Source of the DNA: Aldrovandia affinis
Lineage: Eukaryota > Chordata > Actinopteri > Notacanthiformes > Halosauridae
Direction: 5' to 3'
Assembly (NCBI GenBank): GCA_029706075.1
Contig: JAINUG010000021.1
Span: forward strand, 1,116,001 to 1,180,000
Length of the DNA stretch: 64,000 nt
In this document: positions 11,451-25,251 of the stretch, one piece after another
How positions within the stretch are numbered: position 1 is the first letter of the stretch
How the letters are laid out: the number at the start of each line of letters is the position of its first letter
Position numbers and translations under genes: made by a program
Notes under the pieces: generated by a model
The model's database searches: none
The model's input: the letters and a program-made list of their open reading frames with translations, nothing else
What the model was told of the DNA's origin: nothing

Positions 11451-13870
11451 GACATGAAAACAGGGTGCTCTTGGCTATGCATAATCTGCATACAATGATA
11501 CATGATGCTGTCTTGATTGAGATGGGCAAGGACACTCTACTGACTGGCTTGAGCATGGTTTACAGTTCTCACTCCACATCCTTATCCTGGGTGAGGACAC
11601 CATTTTAAGGCTTTATAATTACCCATCTACGTACCTGGTTCATTCTGCTAGTAAAATGGAACACTTCCCTCTACCTCATCAGAGAAAATGGGTCCAGTGG
11701 ATTTTCCATTAGTTAGAACTTGTTCTTTAGTCTACCTCACCTCTGACTGCACTCACCCTGCACGCCCACACTTGGGTCCCTCTTTCCTCACCTGCCTCAG
11801 CACCCCCCATGAAAGTGGTGTGGGACTGTGACCAGGGGAGATAATGATGTCATTACCTGAAGAGGGTTGTGGTCACAAACACAGGGCCCACAGAAGTGCC
11901 TCATAATAACAACTGCTCTGTGGCAATAAAGTGACTTGAAGATGCTGAGCTGGCACTATGATGGAGTAGAGAGACATGTTATTGCCCATTGGGACTGAGG
12001 ATATGATCTGGCTGCTAGTAAAGATGCAATGTGGGAGCAATCAGACCAGTTCTAGCATCAAGCATAAAATGATAAAAACTGGATAGGCACTCCCCCCTCC
12101 ATTCCCGCAGGGAAGTTATCACTTATGGAGTTCTGAACCATCCTTTTCTAGATCCAGGGTTCCAGTGTGTTTCCAATATATTCAATCTGAATTCAATTTC
12201 AACAAATCAGTACTTCTCTTTCAAGAGTTCAGAGACTATATAGTCTGCTCATTTGACGCTTGATAAAAATCAAATTCCCATTTGGATTTATCAAGTCTGC
12301 AGTCATTCTTTCGGCGCATTCTTTAAACGCACGCGTAAAACGAAAACACAACCTGAAGTGAAAACCAAACCTACCATTAAAAAAAAGAACTGAAAAAACG
12401 TCTGCCACCTGTGGACGCACACAGGGGGAGTATGACAATGGCAGCCATCGTGGAAGTGGAGCCACACCCGGCGCTGCCCTCTGAGGCACCGATGGTCCCC
12501 ACTCCGAGACTCAGGCTCCCTTTACCGCTTCTGTGAGTGTTATCCCAAACCCAGCGGGGCTCCTCTCTCTCTTTCATCTGTCAGAGCGGGACCATGTGGG
12601 ATCCCTCCTCTGTCCTCCTCCGGGGGAGCGGGGACTGGAAGAGCTGCAGAGATGTGAAGGCTGATAGACACGCAGGCTGCCGGAGCTGCGGACTTGATTT
12701 ACGCTAAGTGCTCCTTTCACCTCTCAAACAGAGCATGTAGTGGAGTTTCCTCAAGAAAAATAGCCTCGAAGGCCTTGTAAATGACAAGAATGTACAAATG
12801 GGGGCCCTGAACGGCCCTTTTGGCTGCTCTGCTTCTGTAAACCCTCACCCTCGCCCCACGACCCTCTCTCTTCCCTCATATCTTTCTTTTCCCCTGTCTT
12901 TGATTTTATCCTTTCACATTTTCTCTCCTCTCAGCCCCCCCCCCCCCCCCCAGTGTGTGCGTGGAGCGGCGCACTCAATCTGTAACGTGTCAGGATCAAA
13001 GGCTCACCGTGATTGGTGTTAGCCCTGACCTCTCCCCTCCCCCTTTCCCAAATTTCAGCACCCCGTCTCTTTCGCAGCTGCTTCAGATGAAGAGCTATAA
13101 TCCCAGGAAGAATGAAGGCTGTAACTTTCAAAGCTCTTAACACGGCCCTTTACACATCCCGGATTGAGCCTGTCTTACATAAAATGGCCATCTTTCCTCC
13201 ATAAAAACCGCTCTGTCTCCCCTCCGCAGACTAGAGACTGGATACTCTCTGGATGCTTTGCATCAACACGTAGCACCTCCACACTACTGCAGGTCTGTCG
13301 AGGGTCCCTGCCATTGCCTGTCTGAATGTTGCAGGTTTGGTTCTAAACATAGAAAGTCCCTCTTCTCTAATGGCTGAGAACAGATATATACATTCATTTT
13401 TAGATTGAAACAAATTAATCCTGATATCAATCATCTTTAATGCCCTTGATTGGATTCCATTTCAATACCTGCATTAAAAAAAAACTTAATTGCAATGTTG
13501 ATAGCATTTAATCAGGAATCAATAATAACAATTCTCTGTAATTCACTACTTGCACAGAAGAGGGCAGAGTGACACCACTGATTATTGCTGTAAAAGATAG
13601 ACTTAGAGTGGCGGCTCAATTCTCACTGCCACCTTCGTACATGGATACGAGGAGCAACACATTAACATTTGGGAAGTCTCTCTCACATTCATTAACATAT
13701 GCTTGGCACAGATCAAGGCAAGCTTTAGTTCACTGACACACTTGTCACTCAAACACTTAGCAAGCTGTAGACTGCGTTCACTCAAACACTTTTTTTTTAG
13801 TTGAATTCAAAATTATTTCTTGACAAGAATGACCATACATTTCTATGTATAGTACTAATCTCTCTCTTGG

Positions 13871-13879
<9 letters not shown>

Positions 13880-13967
<88 letters not shown>

Positions 13968-13976
13968 CGCACACAC
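13880..13976 (+). repeat. (CA)n microsatellite
   Basis: About 85 bp of CA units with one ATAC interruption near 13920, followed by a short imperfect continuation. Frames across it are low-complexity artefacts. Confidence 0.95.
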
Positions 13977-14938
13977 ACCGGAATGAAAGACAATTTGAGG
14001 CGGTGCGTGAGAGACTGAAAGCCTGCAGGTAAAGCAGAGTTTTGAGTGTTGCCCAGTTTGGCTGGCCCTAGGATCCTGATTGCGAACCTTTCATCATCCT
14101 CCCCTGCACGGTGACAGACCCTCTCCGCTCAGAGCACAGCGGTGGGTGAGGTGTGGGGTTAACCCTGGCGCACCCCTCTGTAATTCCCCCTCTCTAATCC
14201 CCAGAGAAGTGGGCCTGGGGTCAGGGGCTGAGGCACGGTCCTGCCAATCATCCGTCTGTTTGCTTTTCTTCCTCTGAATCCCCCCCCCCACCCACCCCCC
14301 ACCCCTCCTTCCTCGTCTTGGCACAGTTATTTTCTTTAGGATTACCCCGACCCTTTTTTTAAGGAAGCAATTTAGCTGGTGCTCCGGCTGGCATTTTTAC
14401 GATCTTGTAAGATAATTTGTTTGGCTTCTCTGTTTTCACAACTGTCCTCCTCGCTCTTATTTTCTCTCCTTTCCCCCTCCCTGCAGCTGTTGCCATTCCC
14501 CAATACTGAGTAATGCCCTCATACTTACACACTTGTGAACTCAGATATTCACCCCCGTTCTTTTATGAGCACGCACACACAAACGCACACCCACACACCC
14601 GCATATGCGCATACACACACACACACATGTTGGGGCAGTGTTTTAGCAGACCTGAGCAGGAGTTACGGGAATTGAGCTGGAGAGACAGGACAATTGATCG
14701 ACTAGCGGGGGAAGGGGAGAGCAGGGGGATCCTGTCTAGCCTGACCGTGATGCACTGTAGATGCACTGGAATAGTGATGACCAGACAGCCATAGCAACAC
14801 ACTGTGATGGACAGGCAGGTGACATCCTTTTACTCCCACAATACTGTGTGAAGGGATAAGAACTCCTTCGGTCTCTGTTAGTTGAATGTACAAGCTGGGG
14901 TCATCAACGTGTCCGTACGCAGACAAATGTGTCCGTGG

Positions 14939-15129
14939 CTAGACTCACCTGTGCCTGTGGCAAAATTATTAAAGATTGAGAAAGCGCCAAAAAATTTTTT
15001 ATATATTGGTAGTGTTTTCATCACAGTAAGGTAGGGACCTTACTGTGATAAAAACACAACCAATATAATATTTAAAAAAATTGTTTTCTCAATCTTGAAT
15101 AATTTTGCCACAGGCACAGATGAGTCTAG
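14939..15129. repeat. Large foldback (inverted repeat, arms about 93 bp)
   Basis: The left arm (14939-15032) and right arm (15036-15129) are near-perfect reverse complements. They share CTAGACTCA, CTGTGCCTGTGGCAAAATTA, AAGATTGAGAAA, ATATTGGT, TCACAGTAAGGT and other blocks, with a few mismatches and small indels in the AT-rich middle. The spacer is only about 3-4 bases around 15033. A transcript of either strand would form a roughly 190-nt hairpin. No flanking target duplication is obvious. Confidence 0.9.
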
Positions 15130-15986
15130 TTGTTTTTTAAGTGCTCGAAACATCATTTTAAATTGTGTAGCACATTGAACAGATGCTGTGGCACGTCGGG
15201 AAGTCTCTAGCACGCAATTATTTGTTTCTGGTAATATCTTTGACCGCTTCAAGTTTTCCGTGTCCTTGGTATGAGTCACATTTTGACCAAATAGTCTGTC
15301 ACAAGCCGACACAGTGATGACTGCTGTGCACAAGCTTTCCCACTGGCAGAGCCCCTCACTGCAACACCGTGGAGCAGGTATCAGTTGTCCAAACCGTGGC
15401 CCGTCAGCAAAAAGCTGTTGCACATAAACACCTGGTTAAAGGTTCAGGAATCAAACTTCTTCAGCCCACGGTGGGTGTACAGAGGGAGCTTCCTGCCCCA
15501 TAATGCAACAATGCAGGAATAACTCTTTCTGCACCATGACTGTCTTTACAGCTCTCGTGGCGTTCATGACTTATTGCTATGCGTAGCCTTCCAGTTTCCT
15601 TTTCCTATTACAGCCAGATTGGGCTTCACTGGCCCGGGCCAATTCTTTCTTCTGGACCCTATCCAGGTGCTAGAGCTAATGAACCCCTGTATTATCCTGG
15701 GCTGGGGAGAGGGGTGTGTGAAGGCCAGCAGGTACACCCCAGCCTGCATTTACTCTATGTGAGCAGTCCACTCAGTGAAGGACCCCTGTGGGAATGATAC
15801 CCCAATATTCAAAATCTCTCTCATTGCATGGATTAAGGCCTCGTTGGCCTTTTTGAAGTGTTCTGTTCAGTTCGTTTGAACTCAATTCTGTTGGATTACT
15901 GGTGACTTTTCACTGTTCACACTATACTGAGTGTATATACTTCTGAAGGTTGGTTAGAGTAAGGAGCCACAAGGAAAAGAGAGCAC

Positions 15987-16223
15987 TACACACACACATA
16001 GACACACTCGCAAACATGCACCTACATGCACACACGTACACACACATGCACGCACACACAAACACACACACACTTACATATGCAAGCACGCACGCTCATA
16101 CACACACACACATATGCATGTACACACACATATGCATGTATGCACGTGCGCACACACACACACATACACATATTCATGCACACACGCACACGCACGCACG
16201 CACACACACACACATACACATAT

Positions 16224-16271
<48 letters not shown>

Positions 16272-16276
16272 GCATG

Positions 16277-16307
<31 letters not shown>

Positions 16308-16566
16308 ACATATGCATGCGTGTACACACACACACACTCACACACATATGCATGCACGCACACATACACACACACACACACACTCACACACACATATGCA
16401 TGCACACACGTGCACACACACACACACACACACTCACACACATATGCATGCCTGTACACACACACACACTCACACACATATGCATGCACGCACACATACA
16501 CACACACACACACACACTCACACACATACGCATGCACGCACACATACACACACACATATACACTCA
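15987..16566 (+). repeat. Complex CA-rich satellite with repeated ATATGCAT boxes
   Basis: About 580 bp of CA-dominated sequence. Blocks of pure CA alternate with CACATATGCATGCACG-like boxes that recur roughly every 40-65 bp, and CACTCACACACATATGCATG repeats several times from 16300 on. Long frames on both strands (His-Thr or Cys-Val repeats) are artefacts. Confidence 0.9.
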
Positions 16567-17156
16567 GATTATGGGCCTCTGGAGTTCTCTCCCCTCCGCA
16601 GATTTAAACAAGCAGTGCTATAAATAAAAAAACACAGAAAAAACACAGCATATAATTCACTGTCATAAAAGTTGATTTGGTGCTAAGTATCTTTTTTCAC
16701 AGGTCTACATTTCATACCGGCACTCTGTCAGAGGGGTAATACGATACCTTAATTGAAGTGCAGGTCGAGGGGGAGGGGAGGGGGAAGGGGGGAGGTAGAG
16801 AGCACTCTTTGTGTGGGTCAGGCTCAGACCACATAACCCACCCCCCCATAACAAGAGTTTAATGAAGTGAGCAGGGAGAGAGCTCTAACATAACAGCACT
16901 TGAAGGAGGTATTAAATATTACCCCCCACTCCCCCATGCTCCTAGCCCCTGCTCCCTGAGGCCTCTCTGGCAGACTCAAGTTTCATATTTTGGGGAAAAG
17001 TTGAATAACTGCAACACAGATCTTGTATACATAAAAATAAAACATTGTGGATGGCCCATTAACTTACAGAGGCTTGTAAAATTACTGCACATGTTTACAA
17101 TGGTTTTCAACTTTGTCTATCCCTCTGTGGAGAATAGAGGGCCAAAGGGTTGGCGG

Positions 17157-17160
<4 letters not shown>

Positions 17161-17200
<40 letters not shown>

Positions 17201-17270
17201 GAAAGAGAAGGACACAGATGGCGAGAGAACGGTGGAGAGTTGAGAGAGGGTGAAAGAAAAGGACACTGAC

Positions 17271-17305
<35 letters not shown>
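17161..17305 (+). repeat. Two (GA)n tracts
   Basis: GA dinucleotide runs at about 17161-17195 and 17273-17303, separated by purine-rich sequence, in intergenic DNA. Confidence 0.85.
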
Positions 17306-17307
<2 letters not shown>

Positions 17308-18226
17308 GAGAAACAGAGAAACAGAGAGAGGAATCCCAGACTGTGCCGGACAGAGCGGGCCTGTGTGACAGCAGTGTGGATGGTGCTGGGTGGGGGGAGG
17401 CAGGGAGGAGAAGGTATGTCCTGGGCTCTTCTCAGTAATTGGGTCCAGATGTGCTACGGCCCTTGCGCCAGCGAGGCGTCAGGGCTGCATTAAGGGCTCA
17501 GCGGAAGGCATCGGGAAGGGGAGAGATCCCCCACCACCCCCCCCCTACTCACTCACCCCTTCCCAAAACTCACAGTTCCCTCGCTGGCTCATACCATACC
17601 AACTGCTGTGCCAGGCGCAAATCTCTTCCTCGCTGGATCAGCGCTGCCATGGCAACTGAGTGGCGAGCGCCGCGGGGTGGGGGCAAGACACATACCACTG
17701 CGAATGATGGACAGGCGGCCCTTCCCTCAGCAATCATGGTATGCAGTCCAGATCACCAAATATTTGGATTACACTTTATTTCAATTTGGCAGCGGTTCAC
17801 GAAAGATTACGCCGGTAACCATTCCATCCTGTGATACTCCCACTGTCAACACAATCAAGCGTGCTCTCCTGACATTTACTGCAAAAGGGGTAAACAAACC
17901 CATAATATATCTGCCATTCATTTTGTTGCCATTACTTCCTAATGCTTTCTTTCCTCTGGTTTCATACCGAAGATAAAATACAAGCCATATGAATTTCAGA
18001 GAGGGTGTGCATTTTTGTTCCTATGGCGGTTTCAACGACAGTGGAAATTGCATAGATTGGCATAGATTCCATTCGTTGTTGGTGTGGTGGGTATGCTTGT
18101 TATAAACAGACATTTCCCCTTCCCTTAGTGTCAGTTGGGTTTTTTGACGATCTGTAGGCCTGCTCAGCCAAAATAAGGGACTCGATTCATTATTTCAAAG
18201 CCCCATTCAGCCTCCTGGCCTCCAGT

Positions 18227-18268
18227 CCCACACTGCCCTGCCCTGCCCTGCCCTGCCCCTGCCCTGCC
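18227..18268 (+). repeat. CCCTG tandem repeat
   Basis: About eight tandem copies of a pentamer reading CCCTG/CCTGC with one extra C. Intergenic. Confidence 0.8.
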
Positions 18269-21200
18269 ATGTCATGTCAGTGTTCACTGCCCAGGCCCTC
18301 TTATCTCCTCCCACCATGCACCCACTCACAGAGAGGAGAGAGTTCGATCTGCAGCATCCAGTCAATAGTTTTGATTAGCAGCCACTCAATAATAGAAGCT
18401 GGTAAAGCTGTTGATGGTGTGTGGTGTGCCTGGGGGCATACACTCAGGCTCAGAAGTATTATGCCTGCCAGGGACACATCTGCCTGAGTCAAAGGTCAAG
18501 TGCATCTTGGGAAAAAGAGTTTTGCTATGGTATGGTATGGTATGTTGACATGTCAAAGGAGGGTATTTGTGCTCAAGGACAAGTCAAGAGATTTAATAGA
18601 TTTTTTTTCTAGTTGACCACAAATTATTATTTTTTATTCAATACCTGTAAACATTCTCTCAACACTGGGAGTTTTATTATTGAACGTTTCAATTCGACCG
18701 AGCTTGATTCCAAGGTAGTGTCAGACCTTTGTAAACGGCAAGTCATTTTAAGAATCCTATTCTGACGATAAAGTGTTTTAATCCCAGATAACCCTGAACT
18801 TGTCACCTCGGTATCGAAGGAGGATAACAAAAATGTCCAAAAGCCTCAGGAGCCCACGCATGTTTACGTTGTATAATTCAAGGGCTGGAACACATTTGTG
18901 TGTCCGGGGGTGGGGGTTGGGAGGAGAACCCGGTCTGCAGTCTTAACAGAGACTTCATACTGAGCGATGTTCTGCTCCTGACAGGGAAAGCACGGTTAGT
19001 GATAGACCATGAAATGGATTGAGGGGAGAGAGACGTGTTGGGAGACAGGACTGGGAGGGGGAAGGCGGTGAGGTGAGGGTTCAGTCTGAATGAACTGAAA
19101 TTACAGGTCACGGGATGAAATGTACTGCAGCCGTGCATCAACAGATGGCATACGTGTCACTTACAAGTGGCGTGGCAATGTCACAACATCAGCTATTATT
19201 ATATATAAACGCAGGGACAAATCATGCACCAATCATGCCACCGGTAGGTTGAGGCAGAGGTCATGTGATCGTTCTGTGTCTTAGTCTGTCTGTGAAAAGG
19301 AATATGGATGAAACTTGGCGAAACTATTGCCTTAGGGACAAGGAAGAAAGGTTTTAATTTCCGGGGCTGCTAGGAGTGGTGGAGGTATGCGGTCTGTACT
19401 CTAATGACTGCCACTGTAGTGATCAACCGTATTGAGGGTGCTTCATAGCTCTGGGCAACAGTTTTTCACAGAGCTTTTTACGACCGCCGAAGGGCAATAG
19501 CTCGAAGTTCTGAGGTCCCTCCTGTTGAGCATGTCTTGCTCCCGACCCCACAAATGCCTCCGATCCTCCGACCTGCCCACCCCTACTTCTGACCTCACCA
19601 GACGACTCCACACCCTTCCCCCAAATTGTACGGATATTGTTTTGTTCCAGTGAAACCCGCTTCACGTTAACGGCCAAGTGAAACTTGGCATGTGGGCATA
19701 TCATGTTAGGACAGGTTTGGTACAGAGCAGGAGAATGGCATCTGTGTGGTACAGTAACCATCTCCTTCACTGGTTTAGCCTCCATCAACTCAGCATCTCC
19801 GTGGGGGGGGTGGGGGGTGTCTGACAGCCCCTCTCCTGCTCCTGAAAGGCAGGTTCTGAGTCAGAGCAGGATGTGTACCGGAGATGGACCTGCCTCCGCT
19901 TTCATTCACGGTCCTGTGAGTTGTACACTTATCGGCAAACAGCCGAGACCTGAGACTCTTTCCTACACAGAGCAGATCCCTGTGTCCGAGGCCCGGCTAA
20001 TAGCTGGAACAATTTCCTCCTGTCCACCCCAATATCCGAGCTGAAGATGGGAGCCAAGTGCTGTGGGCCAGCACCCCCCGAATCGCTTGGCCCGGACCTG
20101 GAACACAACTTCAGCTGAACATCTGGACCTGTCGGGCCACACCTGGCAACCTTTACCTGAGCCCTAGACTACACATGCACATCCATCCGGGCGTTAAAAA
20201 AAAAAAAAAAATCACTGCTTCAGCCATGCGTGTGTGTGCATTTACGTGCATATGTGAGTGTGTGTACATTTAGCACGTGCGTATGCGGGCGCGCGTGCTT
20301 GTGTGATCAATCCCATGTATTCCAGAAGTGGCCTTGTAAGGGCCTACGTTTATTATAAACTGCATCCTATCACTTGCGCAACGTTACACCTGAGAGTCCG
20401 GTTCACTTCCCATGAAAGCAACGCTCTCCTCAGAAAGGGGCGAGCAGCGGCACTGATGATTACCGTGGGAACGCTACCTCAACTCCGCCCAGCGCCAGGA
20501 AGGCCAAGAAACAACAGAACAAGATTGAAAACAGGACTGACAAACAGGCAAAGGCTGTAATTCTGTCCCAACGTGGCTCTGCTTCATCTCCCCGGCCCAG
20601 CAATAAACCCATTAGAGACGCTCAATTTGACAACGTGATGCTGACAGGCCCTCGGTAATCCTGCAGGTGCAGCAGAAAGAGTGGATTAAAATGGGCTTGA
20701 AGAGAGGAAGAGGAGGATCTGGTTCGGATGACTGGCGCTTTGTCCGAGCCAGGAGTACTGCCGCAGTCCCGGGATCGTAAGAACAGGGATTCTGCTCCGC
20801 TCCGCCACAAAGAATGCTGCGCAGACAGAGAAGGTGGTCCCCCAGGTGAACTATTTGTTCCGAGACACGACAGGCAATTATTCTTCTGTTTTACCCCAGC
20901 TTGCAATGTCGACTGCTGCAGCAGGCCCGTCCCATCAGCGCTACATCCTCCGTCGGTGAGGGGAGAGCAGCCCCTCTGTCAGCTGCTGCACCGGATGACT
21001 GCGCAGCTGGGGCAGGCAGGTCGCAGGCGCCTGATTGGTCAGAGGAATTGCTGGTGTGCAAAGGGGCGAGGGTCGCGCTGCCGAATGAACCCTTCCCTCC
21101 CTGGTGACAGGATTGCTAAATTATTTGTTGAACTGTGGGACGTCCGGCCACATTATAAAAGCCAAAGTTTCGCTTTTCCTCTATCAAGCAGGGTTTGATT

Positions 21201-24200
21201 GATACCTGGGTCACAGCTTCAGCTGGAACAAAAGCTTGCAGTCTTTTTGCCCCTTAAGAAGTGCCCCGAACTGAAACTAAGAAATCACTATGAATGCTAA
21301 TACATGCACATTAATTCATGGTCTGGACGGTATGCCGGGAATTTGTGGCTGGGAATCTATACATGTTAAGCATTGTAAAGAATACAATGCGAGAAGTTAC
21401 TGAGCGTAAGGAACTGCCTCCACTTAAAAAGCCATCCATAGTGTAAAATCCACACTGACAACCCGAAACTCTGGTTTGAATCAGATAGTGAGGGAGGTGA
21501 GGGCTGGAGACAGCCAGGTCTGTGAAGATTGAAGGCCCTCTTCACTTTCGTTCCAAGCTCCCCAAACACTCCATTATGCTTCAAAGACACACGTGTCAAC
21601 AAACAAGGGATAAGCCTCTGCGACCAATTTTCATATTCCTTCCATGTCGTGCGCTTGACTTCAGCGTTGCGCTATTAACGAAAATCCCCGTATTGTGCTC
21701 GCACTCGAGGGAAACACAGGCCCGTCCAAAAAGCTTATTGTTTTTACAATTATATCACTGCCCATTCCAAATCTTTTCAGAGAACTCGGATTCCAGGCAA
21801 GCATTCTTGCCTAATGCGGTCAATGTTTTGGACGGGAGGGGTCGAGACCCCAAAACCCCCCGGCTAATGAAACAAGGTGTTTCTGTTTGTCTGGATTGAG
21901 GAGAGCCCAAGACGCTTCTCTGTGGGAGACCCGCGCGGTGCTCTGTGGGTAATGCTGGACGGGACGCTGTCTCCCAGGGGCAAGAAGAGTCATTGCAGGG
22001 ACACGAGATTAAAACTAGAGAGAGAGAAATGGAGCAGTGTGTCACAATCTCCAAAAAACATAAAACCGCCAAACATGCAATCAACACCTCTTAAAGTAAC
22101 GTCGGAACAGAGTGAGCGGGCAGGCCTGCCAGTGGGAGTTTCGTTTTATTGTCCCTGGGTCACGACGCTGGGAGGGACCTGGACAGGAGCCCAGGGGCCA
22201 GTTTCAGTTTTGGGAATACAAAAACACTGCCGCCTCCTCTTTTGAGAAGACAAGCTTGTACTTGTGATCAAAACAACTCCCGTCTCCAACAAATAACAAG
22301 CATCCCAACTGCCTGTCTGTTGTCGAATACTGCACCGAACTGACTGCCACATTCTCACGTCTTTCAGAACAGTGTGACTTGGATAACAGCGTCTGGAAAT
22401 TGTTAATAAGAATAAGAATCTATGAGATTTTGGCAGCAGGATTAGATATACCAAGCAACAACAAACACATTCAAAAGTGGACTAGAAAAATACCCCATCC
22501 TTATTGTATAATAATCCGTCACACTTTCCTCCCAGAATAAACACATTTCCAAATTCATTCTCATTTCTGTCCAACCATGAGCCGGTTTTCTGTAACAAAG
22601 CAAGCACAGGCAGCGTACATTGTCAAGTCCGGTCGGCGATAACAGTCAGGAGAAAAGAGCTGCTTTGCCTCTCTGACACCACTAGGTGGTGGCCTGCTTC
22701 AATGTTTTAAGCTCATGTTAGTAATATATAGGACCGACAACAGAATATAGTCCCCCCCCTAAACAGACAGCGCGTTAGGCAAGACACATTAATGGCACTC
22801 CTGCGTGACAGTCGCCTCCTGAGCTTGGCTATATTCCTTTACTGTCAGTTTGCTTCGGTGTCACCAACAACATGAATCACAGAGGAGAGAACTGCTTCTA
22901 GTTCCTCATCAGGAGAGCCATCATATGAACCCTCTGTGCTCTCCAACCATGGAAACCTGCTTAGTGCCACACTGCTTCATGGTTTTACATTTTCATTGAT
23001 AAAATGTATTTGACTGAAAAAAGTCTGGACGTTAAACACTTGCTGGGATCAGTTTATAGTACAGGTGGACAACTAATATACAGTAGTTTATATATACACA
23101 TTATATATACACATAAATTACTTATTTTACTGGGAAATGCTTATCAATTGAAGGAGAAACGTTAGGGTTGTGAATGCCTTCGCTCTGTGCCTGAAAGTGC
23201 GAGGCCCGTTTGTGCACTTTCCCAAAAGCAGCACAGCACAGGGTCCAGCAGAGGACATCAAAATGTCCTGTCTGCTCGGCACTCCCCTCCCCGCCCTGTG
23301 CGCACCCCCCAGAATAGAACCCAGCTTGCCCTTCAGAGTGCTGACGAGAGCTTGGTGACATCATACGAAAACAAGAGTTTAAATATAAACCAGGTGAGGG
23401 GAGCAGTGCTCGGTGCCTTCTCCTCTGTTGTGGAGAGAGGGAGGAGAGGAAAGGAGGAAAAGGAGAGGAGTGGAGATTGGGAGAGTAACAGGGAAAACGG
23501 GGAGGGAGGGTAGGACTACGAGGTAAGCCGACGGAGAAGAGGGGGAGAAAGGGTCACGTGTGTGGATGTGCAATGTCACAAATAAGCATCAACACGCAGG
23601 ACCACATTTAAACGACACACGCACAGTAAAAACGCTTCGTGACAACAAAGCGACAGCATCCATGCTGTAGCAGGAGCCCGCTTTGGAAACGTACTCACTA
23701 GTGTCCTTCAGAATGAGGAGCCCGTGGGCGTGAATTTCCTGATGGCCGTACCTGTGCAGCACACTATCACTGTTTGGAAGACCTCGCTTCAGGAGCACAG
23801 TAGTGAAGACAGATGTTTGTGATTGAGACCACTGGTGATATCTGTTGCTAAGGAGCAAATCACAAGTAGAGGGGTTCCCCAATCCATATCCTGGACGGTG
23901 GAAAGGCAGGAGGATTTCCAGAACCGAATGTTGAAAAAAATAGCATTGAACATGAGCTTGATTTTTGCACAGGAAGTATGTTGTTTGTAATTGGCATGCA
24001 GCATGAAGTGTGTCAGACAGTCTCTCTGGGGCCAGGAGGAGGGAACCTTGATATCTGGTTTGTTTCTAGCTGTGCTGTGCATTACAAGCCTCCAGCAGAT
24101 GTTTAACTTTGACAATGCTTGATATCACACGACTCTCTTCCTTTTTGTCATCGCCTGGTCTGGATTCATTTAAAAAACAAAAAAAACAATGTCCTGTTAA

Positions 24201-24794
24201 ATGTCCTTGGGTGCTTCTGATGCAGTAGCTTCGGTGTCCGGTCATCTCCTGCCCTGTGAAGCTGGTTGAGAGCACAGTCAATGTGAGACTACCCTTCACA
24301 AACTGTCACTGCTGCAATAATAGCTGCAATAATAAAGAGCTATTGCAGTTGAAATTGGGTTGTTCATTGCCACAGATGTCTGTAAATACCAACACATGAA
24401 GACATCATTTAAATGAACTGAAGTCAACTGGCACGATAATGCACCGTTCAAATGATATTTCAACAAAGACGAAAAGTCTTTCATAGCTGAAATCGTGATT
24501 CCAGCACACTGATCGGGTTCCTTTGTGAGGGTACTGCTTATCTGTGCCCGTTGGACCCTGTCCCTCCAGGACTTGGACCCTGTGCATTTCCAGAGAGAGG
24601 CAAGCCCCCCCCGCCCCTGACTAATTGCCAATATTGGATCCAGCAGTGCAGAGCCCAGAGGCTTCTCTCAGATACAATATCTAAACAGCATCGCGATTGG
24701 AAATGTACAGTGCATTTGGCTTCAATTTACCCCTTCAGAGAGAGAGTACTTGCTCTGGGGAATAACCAAGATCACTGCCAGCCTGTCCATCACC

Positions 24795-24831
24795 CTCACA
24801 CACACGCACGTGCGTGCACATACACACACAC

Positions 24832-24877
<46 letters not shown>

Positions 24878-25021
24878 CCCCCTCCCCCACCCAAAAACCC
24901 ACACATACACATACACGCCTGCCTGTGTGCATATGCTCAAATGAGTAAAGACTTACACACAAACAAACACACACACACCCCCACCCCCCCACACACACCC
25001 ACACCAGACACACACACCACA

Positions 25022-25065
<44 letters not shown>

Positions 25066-25153
25066 ACACATGCTCTCTCTCACATACACCCACACGCTCC
25101 CCCGCACACATACACCCCACCCACGCACCCCTCCTCATACACACACACACAGA
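24795..25153 (+). repeat. Compound CA-rich repeat
   Basis: Two pure CA blocks (about 24838-24876 and 25020-25062) embedded in CA/CCCA-rich degenerate sequence, starting about 1.1 kb beyond the SLC38A6 stop codon. Nearby frames are low-complexity artefacts. Confidence 0.9.
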
Positions 25154-25245
25154 AAAGGTTGCTGAATAATGCTGGGGTGGCCATCTACTGTGTAACAGTA
25201 ATAAATTCACCCAGAAAAGTGTAAAATCAAGGTCAACATTTTCCC

Positions 25246-25251
25246 TTTATT
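25246..25251 (-). terminator. SLC38A6: Candidate SLC38A6 polyadenylation signal
   Basis: TTTATT on the plus strand is AATAAA on the transcript strand, about 1.03 kb after the SLC38A6 stop. I saw no canonical signal closer to the stop, so a 3' UTR of about 1 kb is inferred. Transcript data could move it. Confidence 0.35.

Noticed and set aside
15950-16627. Long frames on both strands in the CA-rich satellite
   Set aside because: Pure His-Thr or Cys-Val repeats from microsatellite DNA, not genes.
20728-21198. 156-codon plus frame in the intergenic region
   Set aside because: No domain, no plausible splice partners, and composition expected from GC-rich unique DNA.
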